A stretch of 64,000 bases of DNA from Arthonia radiata. Its lineage: Eukaryota; Ascomycota; Arthoniomycetes; Arthoniales; Arthoniaceae. A program made the position numbers and the translations under genes. Positions 23,329-33,892 of the stretch are shown here, piece after piece (position 1 is the first letter of the stretch; each line of letters begins with the position of its first letter). A model generated the notes under the pieces. That model did no database searches. It was not told where the DNA came from and worked only from the letters and a program-made list of their open reading frames with translations. The stretch covers positions 868,001 through 932,000 of the forward strand of contig PSQN01000015.1 in the NCBI GenBank assembly GCA_002989075.1, read 5' to 3'.

Positions 23329-25044
23329 TCATCTGAAATCAAAGGTGTCTCCTGCACCCTCTTTAAGCATGCGCTTGACGCGCTGGGTGCCGACTATCCT
23401 CTCCAGCGCCATCGCTTCCCACTTCGAGAATATCACCCTGACAGCAGCGTCACTTTGGTGCACACGCCCATCATCAATAGATGCTCCGATGAAGCCACCA
23501 ACAACCTCACTGTAGAACAATGGATTCTCGGGCAGACCGTAGAAATAAACGCGTTTGACGCCACGAAGCAGCAGTCTTCTGAAGTGGTGTGCTCTGCCTG
23601 TGTAGAGCAGGACGGAGTGCTTGCCCGAAATGAAATGTGAACGTGCTCGCTGGGATACGTTGGGCTCGTCATATTCAGACACAGTGCCGAAGGACAGATC
23701 TTGAGCGGCTTGATCGCTAGCGAAGAAGTTTCGTACTCGTACAAAGTCGTAATAGATGGGTATGAACACAAGGGCTCCGATGCCACCTTCAGCAGGTTGC
23801 GGTATGCGAGTCATTGATGGGACCATGATGCTGGTAAAGTATTTGAATCGTTCATCTGGATCCACTGCAGGGTCTCTTGAAGATAGCTTGTTGAATGTCT
23901 GGCGTACCTGGAAATCTACATCCAACATCGTGCCGTTATACTCTGGCATGATCTTGGCCTTGCCAGCAATGTTGTGCATGTGCTGGTTGAAGAGTCCATT
24001 CAGCTCTGGCGTGAGATACTGCGAGAACACAAGAGTTTGTCGGAAGTATTTTGCATTACCGTCGAGATACCATTGCCGAACGCGACTGAAGTCACAGCCA
24101 TGTGGATCTCGAGGCTGCTTGTTCAGTTGTTCGAACGCGAACTCGACATGCTCCCAGTTCTGCATAAGCATCGCATCTGCCTGATCAACAATGCATATTT
24201 CGATGCTGCTAAGGAAATCGTAATCCGCCTTCTTCGGATCGTCGGCCTTGATTGCTCGCCTGAGACCCAAGGGGCTGGCCAGGATTATATCGGAGTTATA
24301 GAATTGTGAGTAGAACTTCATAGTCCTCCGCGTGAATTTGAGACCCACACGGAAGTCGTTGTCATCATTACCTTCGAAAAGATCTCGAAAATCCTCAGGC
24401 TTCTCGTCACCAAACTTGTTCTCTTTGCCGGAGAACGCATCCTGGAAGCGCTTCTTGTTCTCCTGCTGGTCTGGATCGCTCAAAGCAATGATAGCATCAA
24501 CCCATTTGACGGCTCGCTGTCGCGTCTCAAGAAGAATCAGTATCTTCGCACGAGTAAAGCCTTGGTCCCGAGCATCCTTTTCTTGTCCAGGTTCCTCATT
24601 AGTGCCACTCAGCTTGGCATTGTTCTTTATGACCCGGTCGCGCGTCTTGAACAAATGGTTCAGCGCATGTAGAGCGGTCAAGTCCCGTAGTTGGGAAGCA
24701 TTTTGAGAAGTGCGAGCACCATAAAGGATATCACGATATTCTAAGAGATCTGGCGCTAGCGATGATTGTACCAGCGAGAGTGCAGGGAGATTCTTTTCTG
24801 CAGGCTCCACGAGCCGCTTTTTGAGATCGAACAAGCCGACGTCTTTCACCAAGTCATTGTATTTGCGCTTTCGTGATGAAGAGATGTCCGGGAGGACTTT
24901 TGTCACCTTTCCCAATACTGCGTCTTTGGCGAAGCTCGTGTGGAATCGTCCATGCTGTATAGCTTCTATTTGCTGACGTACTCCATCTGGATCCGGCGCG
25001 GCGAAATATACGTCAAAGCAATCGATTGAGCCAGCTACCATCAT
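23329..25044 (-). CDS. utp25: UTP25 (DEF family), U3 snoRNA-associated small-subunit processome factor
   Basis: Single exon, 571 aa. Nearly the whole conserved Utp25/Digestive-organ-expansion-factor core is present: LHALNHLFKTRDRVIKNN, RDQGFTRAKILILLETR, LFEGNDDNDFRVGLKF, SQFYNSDIILASPLGLR, VDQADAMLMQNWEHV, SRARSHF-like RARSHFISGKHSVLLYT, and the end GDTFDFR. It is a helicase-like protein lacking ATPase motifs, needed for pre-18S rRNA cleavage in the nucleolus. The start MMVAGSIDCFDVYFAAPDP corresponds to the DPFxxHF region, so the long acidic N-terminal segment of most homologues (100-200 aa) is missing. A 202-bp repeat array begins about 100 bp upstream. Either the first exon is unrecognised or the gene was truncated there. 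Confidence 0.92.
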   Translation of the reverse strand: MMVAGSIDCFDVYFAAPDPDGVRQQIEAIQHGRFHTSFAKDAVLGKVTKVLPDISSSRKRKYNDLVKDVGLFDLKKRLVEPAEKNLPALSLVQSSLAPDLLEYRDILYGARTSQNASQLRDLTALHALNHLFKTRDRVIKNNAKLSGTNEEPGQEKDARDQGFTRAKILILLETRQRAVKWVDAIIALSDPDQQENKKRFQDAFSGKENKFGDEKPEDFRDLFEGNDDNDFRVGLKFTRRTMKFYSQFYNSDIILASPLGLRRAIKADDPKKADYDFLSSIEICIVDQADAMLMQNWEHVEFAFEQLNKQPRDPHGCDFSRVRQWYLDGNAKYFRQTLVFSQYLTPELNGLFNQHMHNIAGKAKIMPEYNGTMLDVDFQVRQTFNKLSSRDPAVDPDERFKYFTSIMVPSMTRIPQPAEGGIGALVFIPIYYDFVRVRNFFASDQAAQDLSFGTVSEYDEPNVSQRARSHFISGKHSVLLYTGRAHHFRRLLLRGVKRVYFYGLPENPLFYSEVVGGFIGASIDDGRVHQSDAAVRVIFSKWEAMALERIVGTQRVKRMLKEGAGDTFDFR

Positions 25045-25139
25045 GGAGGTCGAGTGTTGGCTTATGCCCCATAGGAAATTTACTCATCACAGAAACATTA
25101 TTGCATGCTTTCAACGTAGATGAACGCCAAGATTTCAGC

Positions 25140-25985
25140 ACGCTAGTACTGTTCAGCGGCTATTTTAGCTTATAAACGACAAATCGCTTGCCAAGCCCAC
25201 AAATCCCACACTGTGAGCTCAGCGACCTCAGCGTTGAAATCAGCGCAAAAACACGATCTTGGCGATGTTCGCCAGTCGAATTAGCGAAATTGGCAGAGGC
25301 TCCGCAGGTTTGTACTGCACCATTTGGAGGAAAGGTCACTAGACCAGAAATGCTACTAGCGCGCTTTGGAAGCCAAATCGACAGACCGCCCACCATTCCT
25401 CCCTCATCAACCCCACCTCAATGCAGCCCTGTTTTTCGGAATCAGCGCGAAAATTCGACCTTAGCGATGTTGGCCAGTGGAATTAGCAAAATTGGCAGAG
25501 GTTCCGCAGAGTTGTATTGTAGCATTTGGAAGAAACGCCACTAGACCAGAAGTGCTACTAGTGCGCTTGAGATGTCAAATCGACAAAACGCCCACCACTC
25601 CTTCGTCATCCACCCCATCTTGATGCATTCCTGTTTTTCGGAATCAGCGTAAAAAGTGGACCTTAGCGATGTTCCCCGGTAGAATTATTAAAATTGGTGC
25701 AGGATTCATAGAGTTGCGCTTCCGAGCTCATAGGAAAAGCCGCTAGGCTTAAATAGTGGCTAGCGACTGATCAAAGTCAAATCGACAAATCGCCCGCCAC
25801 TCCTTCCCCATCAACCCCACCTTGATGCATCCCAGTTTTTCGAAATCAGCGCAAAAAGCCGACCTTAGCGATGTTGCCCGGTAGAATTATTAAAATAGGT
25901 GCTGCTTTCGCAAAGTTATGCTCGCCAGCCCAGCATTTCGCGCTAGATAAACGCCAACGGTGATAGCGCTTGCGATGATCTAAAA
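25140..25985. repeat. 202-bp tandem repeat array, about 4 copies
   Basis: The motif ATCAGCG recurs at 25239, 25441, 25643 and 25845, exactly 202 bp apart. It is followed each time by a diverged copy of GACCTTAGCGATGTT, then AATTxxxxAAATTGG, and later CGACAAATCG near 25177, 25379 (diverged), 25581 (diverged) and 25783. Copies differ by scattered substitutions, so the array is old. It fills most of the intergenic space between the divergent utp25 and eIF3f genes. No protein is encoded. Confidence 0.9.
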
Positions 25986-26106
25986 GCCGGGGTTTGAAGG
26001 CCTCGTGGGAATTTTGATGGTCGTCAGTGTGATTGCTTCCTGTAACCAGCTTTGGCATCTTCTTGCTCTTGCGAATTCAGAACCAAGTCGAAGGATATCA
26101 GCCGCC

Positions 26107-27193
26107 ATGTCAAACGAGACAGATACGTTTCTGCATCTCTCGCGGCCGCTCGGCCCTGCGCCTGTTGGCGCACAACCCACCACCACACCTTTAAACGTCA
26201 CAGTCCAACCCCAAGCTCTCTTCAGCATCCTCGACCACTCGCTTCGCCGGAACAAAGATCAAGACCGCGTTATAGGCACGTTACTAGGCACACGCTCGGA
26301 AGATGCCACCTCGGTATCGATTGAGAACTGCTATGCAGTACCCCACACAGAAACGCAAGAGCAAGTAGAAGTGGACATGGACTACCAAAAGACAATGCTG
26401 TCACTGCACCTGCGCGCAAATCCAAGAGAGGTGCTAGTGGGATGGTACGCGACGAGCAGCGAGCTGAACACCTTCAGCGCGTTGATTCAAAACTTCTACG
26501 GGCAGCAGGGCGACGGGACGTATCCACATCCAGCAGTGCACCTGACGGTGAGCACGGAGCCGGGACAGCCACCGGAGGCACGAACGTACATCAGTGCGCC
26601 GATTGGCGTTACGCCGGAGAGAGCGGCAGACAGCTGCTTGTTCATACCTGTGCCGCACGAGGTCAAGTACGGAGATGCTGAGCGCAGTGGGCTGGAGATG
26701 ATCAGTGGTGCAAAAGAGCGCGAGGACCGGACAGTCGGTGTCGTATCGGATGTTGAGAGCCTCGAGCGGAACATTGAGTACGTGCTGGAGATGCTTGATC
26801 GGGTGAGGACCTACGTGAGCGACGTGCTGGACGAGGAAGAGAGACCAAGCCCTGCATTGGGGCAGTTTCTTCTCAACACGCTCAGCCTGGCGCCGAGAGT
26901 GGAGGCGGCTGACATTGAGCGAGACTTGTATGTGGACTGCGCCTCTGATGTATTAGTAGTTGAGGTATGCTAATAATCTTCGCAGCAACAACCACATCCA
27001 GGACGTCCTCATGGTCTCCTACCTCGCAAGCACAATACGCACCCAGATCGATCTCTCCAACAGACTGGCAACGGCAACGCTCAACACTGGCAGCACCGAG
27101 GGCCAGACTAATGGCACGACGGATGGAGCGCAGAAACCCCAGCAAGGCGGGCAGCGGCCACGGAAGGAAACACGGCAAGTCCAGTTTGCATAG
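26107..27193 (+). CDS. eif3f: Translation initiation factor eIF3 subunit f (MPN domain)
   Basis: Two exons (26107-26927, 26986-27193) give 342 aa, the usual length for fungal eIF3f. The MPN domain (about residues 25-165) shows [41 protein letters not shown] and the HPAVHLTV strand. It lacks the JAMM metal-binding His-x-His, so it is a scaffold rather than an isopeptidase. The helical C-terminal part ([31 protein letters not shown]) mediates eIF3 assembly, and the tail is Gly/Gln/Thr-rich. The acceptor at 26985 follows tgctaataatcttcgcag. eIF3 recruits mRNA to the 40S subunit. Start: first ATG of the conserved frame; its promoter includes the right end of the 202-bp array. Confidence 0.94.
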
Positions 27194-27687
27194 TGGATTT
27201 CTTGGGGTCCGTTCAGAATCGCACACGCCCTAGCATTGATGTAAAAGCATGGTGTTGGGGCGTACATGGTGGGACGCTTTGTAAGCTGCTGCAAATAACA
27301 CGAGCCTCCAACTCTTCCTGCACGGGCGTTTTTTTCTATTGCCATCGGCTGGACTCTAGCCTCATGGACTCTATTGGCTGACATGCAATATGCTGAATAA
27401 TGTGAAGAGCCAAAGGTTACAGCTTACAAAAGTAACGGCCCTTCGGCTACGGCAGGCCATTGTTCTCCTTAGATTACTCCGAGAACTATTCCGATGCGCT
27501 GCGGCAAGCTACAAGTAAGCCCAAAAGCAATCGACGTTGTGCAGTACGGTGAAGGGCGCCCAAATACGAAATGCAAAGATGATACGATATAAATATCACA
27601 TGCCCTTTGGCCATAATGAGTCTCCTTCCTTTAATCCATAAACGCATCCGTTGACAGCAACGTGAGCATTCCCATTCATCATTCATC
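27194..27687. other. Intergenic region, no gene recognised
   Basis: About 490 bp lies between eif3f and the GST-like gene. I see only 3' and 5' flanking sequence. Confidence 0.5.
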
Positions 27688-28787
27688 ATGGCACCACAAC
27701 TCACGCTCTACGGAACCGATGGCTCCTGCAGCCTCGCCGTGCACACGCTTCTCAATGTGCTCTCCCTTCCCCACAACGTCGTGGCCATGAAGTTCGGCCC
27801 CGATGGCTTGGTGCGTCTCTCAGCACTCCGACTTCCTTTCTTGTCCTCTGAGCCTTGTGCATGCCCTGCACCTTCTGCGACCTCGACTCACCCACACCCT
27901 TTAGGCCCCCGCCGACGGATCCCTCACCGCCGCGGAGTAAGTCTCAGAGCATCCACCCATACCATGCTGTGGCCTTTCAAGATCCTCCGAAAGGCTCTTT
28001 CGCTGGCGTTGTACCCTGGGCTTCGTTTCTGGATCGATCATTTTTGGGGTGGGTGCTGTTCAGAACTATTTACACTGACGTTTGCCTTGTAGGTACCGCA
28101 AGATCCACCCCTCCAGCTACGTCCCTGGCTTCAAAGTCACCTCCCCCAACGGCACCGAAACCAGCATTACAGAGATGCCCGCAATCCTCAGCTACATAGG
28201 CTCCCTCGTGCCGTCTCGTGAACTCCTTGGCAAAGATGCCCTCGAGTCCGCGCGGATCATCTCCTGGCTCGCCTGGCTGAGCGGGACGGTGCACGGATGG
28301 GGCTACGGGGGCTTGCTCGCGCCGAAGCGGTTCGTTGGTGCCGATTCCGATGAGAGTCTCAAGGACGTGGTGAAGGTAAGTTCACAGCCTCCACGCTTAA
28401 GCTTCTGTGGTATCTTGTGGCCCAATGAAAAGCCTGTTCGCGGGCGTTTGTTGGAATGAGGCGCATACGGCCCCTAGGAACTCCAAGGACAATGCTGTTC
28501 AGAAACTGTTGTGCTGACACTTGAACCTCCAGGCGAACGGCAAGGATAAGATCCTGTGGTGCTATGATCGGATTGAGGCGACTATTGGTGAGGGCCATGC
28601 GGTTGGAGGTCGGTTGACGGTCGTGGATGTGAATTTGATCATCTTCTGGACTTGGGGTAGTAAGCATGTGGGATTGGATATGAAGAAGTATAAGCGGTTC
28701 GGGAAGTTGATTGAGGAGTTGTTGAAGGTGGAGGGTGTGAGAGAGACGATTAGCCAGGAGAAGCAGGAGCAGTATGTCGGCTTCTGA
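27688..28787 (+). CDS. Glutathione S-transferase-like protein
   Basis: Four exons (27688-27810, 27905-27936, 28093-28375, 28533-28787) with one 32-nt micro-exon give 230 aa, a normal GST size. The N-terminal thioredoxin-like half starts LTLYGTDGSCSLAVHTLL, has YVPGFKV near the cis-Pro position and ITEMPAILSYIGS where GSTs read ES..I..YL. The C-terminal helical half contains LTVVDVNLIIFWTWG, the GST N-capping-type motif. The Ser/Cys near residues 13-14 are candidate catalytic residues. It may act in detoxification or redox conjugation, but class and substrate are not evident. Introns are longer than those of neighbouring genes (94-157 nt). Confidence 0.82.
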
Positions 28788-29048
28788 GGCTGTGAGAGCC
28801 TTGATGGTCTTAGACAGGCTTTCAAGTTAGCAGAAAACTCACCTCCACTCGATGTCGGCTAGATGATACGCTGTTGACGCGGTGTTGCTCTCGACTCTGA
28901 GCATATCACATGTCCCTGGTATACTGCACAGACTCCACAGGTATTTCTGTCCCTTTAACGGCTATCATTGTTCCTTCCACCGACAACGTCTTGTTGTGGT
29001 TCCTCGTTGAATGTCATAGTCTTCATGCAAGCCTCACTCTCAACATCG

Positions 29049-29480
29049 TCATTCCTTCCCATCCGCTTTCTCCTCCGCCTTCCCCTCAACCTTCCTCCTC
29101 TTGCCTCTCCCAGGGCCAGTCTTCTCCCCGTCCAGCTGTGCCTTGACTACTTTGCCCTGATCAATTTCCATATTCCTCTTCGCCCCTGAGATCTCTTTCT
29201 GCATCGCCAGTAGCTCAATGACTCTCCCTAGCTTGACCGGATCATTCCGCAGCGCGAACTTGAAGTCGTCCAACTTGATCTTCTGACGGTGGCTGTAGGA
29301 GGCGCACTGCGCCGCGGAGTGGCAGGCCTCGATGATGTAGTCAGTCAAGATCTCGTCAAGCACTTCGACCGTCTTGGCAAGCGGCTTGGAGTCGTCGCCA
29401 AAGGCGTACAGGAAGGCTCCGATCTCTGCTGAGTCGAATTGGGCGCCTTTGGGGCGGACGCGCTGGCGTACTTCTGTCAT
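29049..29480 (-). CDS. taf13: TFIID subunit TAF13
   Basis: Single exon, 143 aa. The histone-fold domain covers about residues 15-100 (DSAEIGAFLYAFGDDSKP, VEVLDEILTDYIIEACHSA, KIKLDDFKFALRNDPVKLGRV), the TAF13/Spt3 N-terminal type. TAF13 pairs with TAF11 in TFIID and contacts TBP to control promoter binding. The C-terminal tail is Lys/Gly-rich (GPGRGKRRKVEGKAEEK), likely with a nuclear localisation signal. It converges with the GST-like gene (261 bp between stops). Confidence 0.94.
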   Translation of the reverse strand: MTEVRQRVRPKGAQFDSAEIGAFLYAFGDDSKPLAKTVEVLDEILTDYIIEACHSAAQCASYSHRQKIKLDDFKFALRNDPVKLGRVIELLAMQKEISGAKRNMEIDQGKVVKAQLDGEKTGPGRGKRRKVEGKAEEKADGKE

Positions 29481-30097
29481 GGTTGAGCTATTTGCTCGAG
29501 TGATGATGTGTTATAGAATGGTTTATGTATCGATGTTTTACTTGGCGGTTTCGTCGATGCGGTAAATCGTGGGCGTTTGCTTTGTAATGCTATGTGTTGT
29601 TACGAAACCGGATGCCAAAGAGCAGCTTATTACGGGGAATGTCAAGGTGAAGACCGAGGTGGGACGTCACTGTCTGCTTTGAACGTCTCGAAGCGTAGAT
29701 GATGACAGGCAACCGGCTTCGCTAATGTTGCAGACAGCTCGAGATGCTGCGGCGCCGGTGTGCTGTCGGAGGTGAAGACCAGAAAGCCAAGCGGCTTGCT
29801 GCGACGACTTGTTCCAATTTACGTGCCTCTTGCAATCACAACCTAGCAACTTCACTGAGGATATTAACTTGACGAGCTGGTCGTAGAGCTCGTGGAGTCC
29901 GCAGTCAACTCTTCACGATGAATTGGAGATGGATATCGCGAAGAGAAGGATGTCGGGCCGAGTTTCGGGAGTGTCCCAAGAAACGCCGAGTAGTTTAGGT
30001 ACGCTTCACCTCGCATTCAACTTTACCCTTTGCGCGTTGAGAAGACATGGTGACTGGTGGGTGATGCTACAACTCCCCTGTTTCTGAGGCAAGACAG
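29481..30097. other. Divergent promoter region between TAF13 and COQ2
   Basis: About 620 bp without a supported gene; shared upstream region of two divergent housekeeping genes. Confidence 0.5.
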
Positions 30098-31339
30098 ATG
30101 ATTCGGAGTGGCTTTGCACGCTCATCGCTATGCAAACATTCATCGAAGCAAGGCCTTGCAATTAGGCCAAAGAGAGTTCAGGGATGGAGATTCGGACCAG
30201 AGTCACGCGCTGATGTACTGCTACGACATTCAGCTACGAGGACAGTCTTTGACGTAAATGCAAGCCGTCCGTCATTGCCTTACTTCAGAGCTTTTCCTCC
30301 AATCCACCGGCAACAATCAACCCAATCAGTAGCAATTGAACAGCATGCACCTTCAACAGCATACAAGCCGCCCACAAGCGGCCTCCTATCGGTACTACCG
30401 TCTTCCATCGTTCCCTACGCGGAGCTCTCGCGTTTCGACAAGCCCGCCGGATGGGTCTACCTCTTCTTCCCATGTGCGTTCAGCACCTTTCTCGCCGCAC
30501 CGTTGGCTCACCCAATGGCTGAGCCGATGACGGCCATTGCGACGACAGCCCTCTTTCTTTCAGGCGCTGTGATCATGCGCGGAGCAGGCTGCACCATCAA
30601 CGATCTCTGGGACCGCGACTTCGATCCCCATGTGGCTCGAACTCGCTTGCGACCGATCGCGCGAGGCGCTGTGAAGCCGATGCCAGCTCTCGCATATGCC
30701 GGCGTGCAGTGTTTGGCCGGCCTAGCAGTGCTGCTGCAGTTTCCGACGCAGTGCTTGTGGTACGGCATCCCAAGCCTTCTGCTGGTTGGGACGTATCCGC
30801 TAGCGAAGCGCGTGACGCACTATCCGCAGGTTGTGCTCGGTTTGGCGTTCTCTTGGGGCGCGATCATGGGTTTCCCAGCCATGGGTGTCGATCTACTGTC
30901 AGACCATGCCGCTCAAGCAGCTGCGGCATGTCTTTATGCCAGCTGTGTGGCCTGGACAGTGTTGTACGACATGATCTACGCTCATATGGATATTAAGGAC
31001 GACACGAAGGCTGGAATCAAGTCGATTGCTCTGCGGCACGAGAAAGAAACCAAGCCGGTTTTGACTGGGCTGATGATTGCTCAAGTTTCGCTGTTGGCTG
31101 CTGCCGGTGTCTGCTCTGGAGCCGGCCCGCTGTTTTACATCGGTAGCTGTGGTGGAGCGATCGCAACCCTGGGCACCATGATCTGGAGGGTGAAGCTCAA
31201 AGAAGTGAGTAGTTGCTGGTGGTGGTTTCGCAACGGGTGTCTGTTCACTGGTGGAGCGATCGTCGGCGGTCTTGCGTTGGACTATTCTGCGAGGCGAGAT
31301 GCAGCGGAGCGTGACGGCTCCAAGTTGCAACATGTATGA
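30098..31339 (+). CDS. coq2: COQ2, 4-hydroxybenzoate polyprenyltransferase
   Basis: Single exon, 413 aa. The first 80-100 residues are Arg/Ser-rich with few acidic residues, a mitochondrial presequence. The UbiA-family enzyme follows with both Asp-rich prenyl-diphosphate/Mg sites, NDLWDRDFD (about residues 168-176) and YDMIYAHMDIKDD (about 292-304), separated by hydrophobic helices (eight or nine expected). RFDKPAGWVYLFFPCAFS is the conserved first-helix motif. It attaches the polyprenyl tail to 4-hydroxybenzoate in the inner mitochondrial membrane, an early committed step of ubiquinone synthesis. The gene ends 38 bp from the stop of the convergent mitochondrial resolvase gene. Confidence 0.95.
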   Translation: MIRSGFARSSLCKHSSKQGLAIRPKRVQGWRFGPESRADVLLRHSATRTVFDVNASRPSLPYFRAFPPIHRQQSTQSVAIEQHAPSTAYKPPTSGLLSVLPSSIVPYAELSRFDKPAGWVYLFFPCAFSTFLAAPLAHPMAEPMTAIATTALFLSGAVIMRGAGCTINDLWDRDFDPHVARTRLRPIARGAVKPMPALAYAGVQCLAGLAVLLQFPTQCLWYGIPSLLLVGTYPLAKRVTHYPQVVLGLAFSWGAIMGFPAMGVDLLSDHAAQAAAACLYASCVAWTVLYDMIYAHMDIKDDTKAGIKSIALRHEKETKPVLTGLMIAQVSLLAAAGVCSGAGPLFYIGSCGGAIATLGTMIWRVKLKEVSSCWWWFRNGCLFTGGAIVGGLALDYSARRDAAERDGSKLQHV

Positions 31340-31377
31340 ATAAGAATCTCTTGGATGTACAACTCGGGCGTTCCTGC

Positions 31378-32640
31378 TCACTCACTTTCTGTCATTTTTG
31401 TCGATGACTTTCGGATCACTCGACGACCGATCTCCCAGTCAATGAACGCCAGTCCGTGCAGCAAGCTGTCCGCCAGGTCGTCCAACTTCATTATTCCTTT
31501 CGCTTTTCTGACTTGCTCTTTCTTCTGGTCGGCTGACCTGCTATGCTGTTTTGTTTTATTCTTGCCGCCAAAATCCAACGAACCTAAGAATGCATCGCGA
31601 TTTGCAATGAGATCTGAGCTGAAGGCAAATGATAGTCCTTGCCACAAGAACAGTCGAGCGAGCATAATCCGCTCTGCCTTCTCTTCCTTGCCTCTTGGTA
31701 GCCGCGACAGTGCCGTCCAGTCTTTCCGATTCTCCTCTTCCAGCTTGGCCATGAATTCCGCCGACGTCCAATAGCGGTTCATGCGTTTTGCCCCAACAGA
31801 GTGTACCACCGGCCGAGAAACCCTGCCTAAGTTGGTCCAAGACTCTTCGCACTTGTTCATGAAGGTGTATAATACAGCATGGAGCATGGACTCAAGCATG
31901 TTGACTCGATATGTCCACTCTAGAATGCCAAAAGAGCCTCCAGAACGATGTCGCTGCTGTTCGATCAAGATATGCGTCGGGTGCATCCACAAGATCTTTT
32001 TGTCGACTAGATCGTAAGCGAGTTTGGACATGGTAATTGGATCAAAGGCTTCCTTTTTCTTCTCAGCTTTTATCTCGACTGACGAAAGACCCGCAGGACC
32101 ACTCTCATTAAACCTTCCGTGCGAGGAAGCATTTTCACTCGCACCCTTGGATTGCAACTTGAGGTTTTGCACCTCGTTAGTCAGGTCGGCGCTGGAATTT
32201 ATAGACTCCAGCTCATCACGCTTGTTGCTCGTGATCTCTGACTCAAGGTCAGCGTCTTCCACCGCAAACCTGTTCCATGTTTGGATACAAGCTATCTTCA
32301 CACTGCTGCCTTGCACATTGCTCAGATCAGGCAGTGGCTGTCCTCCTGTGGTTGCGCTGGACAAGCTTTCCGATGTTTTTTCGAGGTCCCTCTCAGAGAC
32401 CTCGAGTAAGCACCATGCCAAGTTTCGGATGCCCATGTCGATGCTCAAGACGCGATATAGCTTCTCATCAGTCATACCAGGGCGTACAATCTCTTCCTGC
32501 ACACATTTTGCCAAGGTCGCCTTTGTGCCGCTTTTTGGCAGGCCAGTGTAGAACGCAAGCGCCTTCAGATCTGCAAGCTTGGCCTTGCTCAGTCGGGCTT
32601 GCAGCTGTCGAGCATGTCTAGAGACCTCAAGATAGCCCAT
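31378..32640 (-). CDS. cce1: Mitochondrial Holliday-junction resolvase (CCE1/Ydc2 family)
   Basis: Single exon, 420 aa from ATG 32640; the frame is open for 60 further codons upstream, up to 32820. An N-terminal SAP-like helix pair (about residues 18-48, KAKLADLKALAFYTGLPKSGTKATL) precedes an RNase H-like nuclease with acidic catalytic residues in VLSIDMGIRNLAW (about 66-78), ILIEQQRHRSGG (about 227-238) and the C-terminal KLDDLADSLLHGL. These motifs define the Cce1/Ydc2 family, which resolves four-way junctions and helps segregate mitochondrial DNA. A Ser/Glu-rich insert (about 105-200) lies between the first two motifs. If the upstream codons are used, they could provide a targeting sequence. 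Confidence 0.9.
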   Translation of the reverse strand: MGYLEVSRHARQLQARLSKAKLADLKALAFYTGLPKSGTKATLAKCVQEEIVRPGMTDEKLYRVLSIDMGIRNLAWCLLEVSERDLEKTSESLSSATTGGQPLPDLSNVQGSSVKIACIQTWNRFAVEDADLESEITSNKRDELESINSSADLTNEVQNLKLQSKGASENASSHGRFNESGPAGLSSVEIKAEKKKEAFDPITMSKLAYDLVDKKILWMHPTHILIEQQRHRSGGSFGILEWTYRVNMLESMLHAVLYTFMNKCEESWTNLGRVSRPVVHSVGAKRMNRYWTSAEFMAKLEEENRKDWTALSRLPRGKEEKAERIMLARLFLWQGLSFAFSSDLIANRDAFLGSLDFGGKNKTKQHSRSADQKKEQVRKAKGIMKLDDLADSLLHGLAFIDWEIGRRVIRKSSTKMTESE

Positions 32641-33892
32641 AGCAGCGCTTTTCTCCAGGTACAGGGAGCACACGGTTCCTGGTCTCCTTAAGGGAGGCTC
32701 ATAGGCATGATACCCAAATTGGGAAGCCCTGCCCACACAGCACACCGCTCTTTTATTTGGTCCCCATTTGCATGGAGTTATCAAAGCATATTTATTGCAG
32801 GCGTAACTCGACAAATACATGTGAAGCTTACGCGTACGTTGTGATCGATATTATAGTATGTGGTTGCCCTGCCAACGAAGCGCCCCTTTCCGATCCCTCC
32901 TTTTGCCAACAAATCAACGCATGGCCCCATCGTCTACGACTCCACAAGGCCTAAAACACGCTTAGAATCCTTCGCTTTACTCGGTGATCCTCTTCTCACC
33001 CATTAACTGGTGGACTACATCTAAACATGCCTTCAGCTGCTTCGAAATTAGAAACAAGTTGGGCTCCGACTTGATACCCGACTGAGGCTTTTGAACCTAG
33101 CAATGTAGCTCCAAATTCCTATCGCCACATACATGATTGCCCAAAGATTGGTGGTTGAGTGTATCGAGATAACGCAGACCGACTCGGAAGACATATACCT
33201 TCGTCCCTGTATCTGCCTCATTCGACCACCAGCGTAGGTTCTTTGCTTTACAAATGCCATACTCGTATCAGCCAGAAGAGGACAAAGCAAAACGTCGAAC
33301 TACCGGAGTCTCAACAGACTTTACAAGTAAGTTTATGCGAGCCCGCGTTGACTTGAGCACCGAGACACCCAAACCACGTGCGTGGGTGAAAATTGCAATA
33401 CTCAATATTTGTGTTATATCTACTCCCAAAGCATGACATAAACATAGCCACTGCTATATTCATTCATGCAAGAGTCTCGCTCAACCACAGCTAGCACGCA
33501 CGAAACTCGTATCGCAGCTAATACCGCCTGATCCGACCTTCCCTTTCACCCTTGCACAGCTTGCGTCCCTTCTCTCTCAATGTATGTTTATATCAACCGG
33601 GTGTTCCAATGAGCTCTTGCGCTGTCATGTGGCTGCGCTTCTGTGCTCAGCTTAAAGTGAAAGCGATGTCTCGATACACCTGTTTCGCGCACGTATTTGG
33701 CGTTCTTTCGAGGAACCCCTTTGGCTGTTGTGGCTGCATCCTCTTGCGACTTTCGCAAACACGTGATAGAGCCATTCGGGATTTGAAAACCACTCTCTCA
33801 TGTCTTCCAGGCGATCTGATACGACTAATTAGACAGTTGGCCTTCGCAAGAGGAGCGCGGGCGAGCGCTACAATTGCCAGATTGCCGACCTC
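32641..33892. other. Intergenic region, no gene recognised
   Basis: About 1.25 kb upstream of cce1 and downstream of the aldo-keto reductase gene. Only short frames without family features are present. Confidence 0.5.

Noticed and set aside
25140-25985. Possibility that the 202-bp array is a CRISPR or satellite centromere
   Set aside because: Units are diverged, only about four copies exist, there are no spacers, and the locus is flanked by ordinary housekeeping genes.
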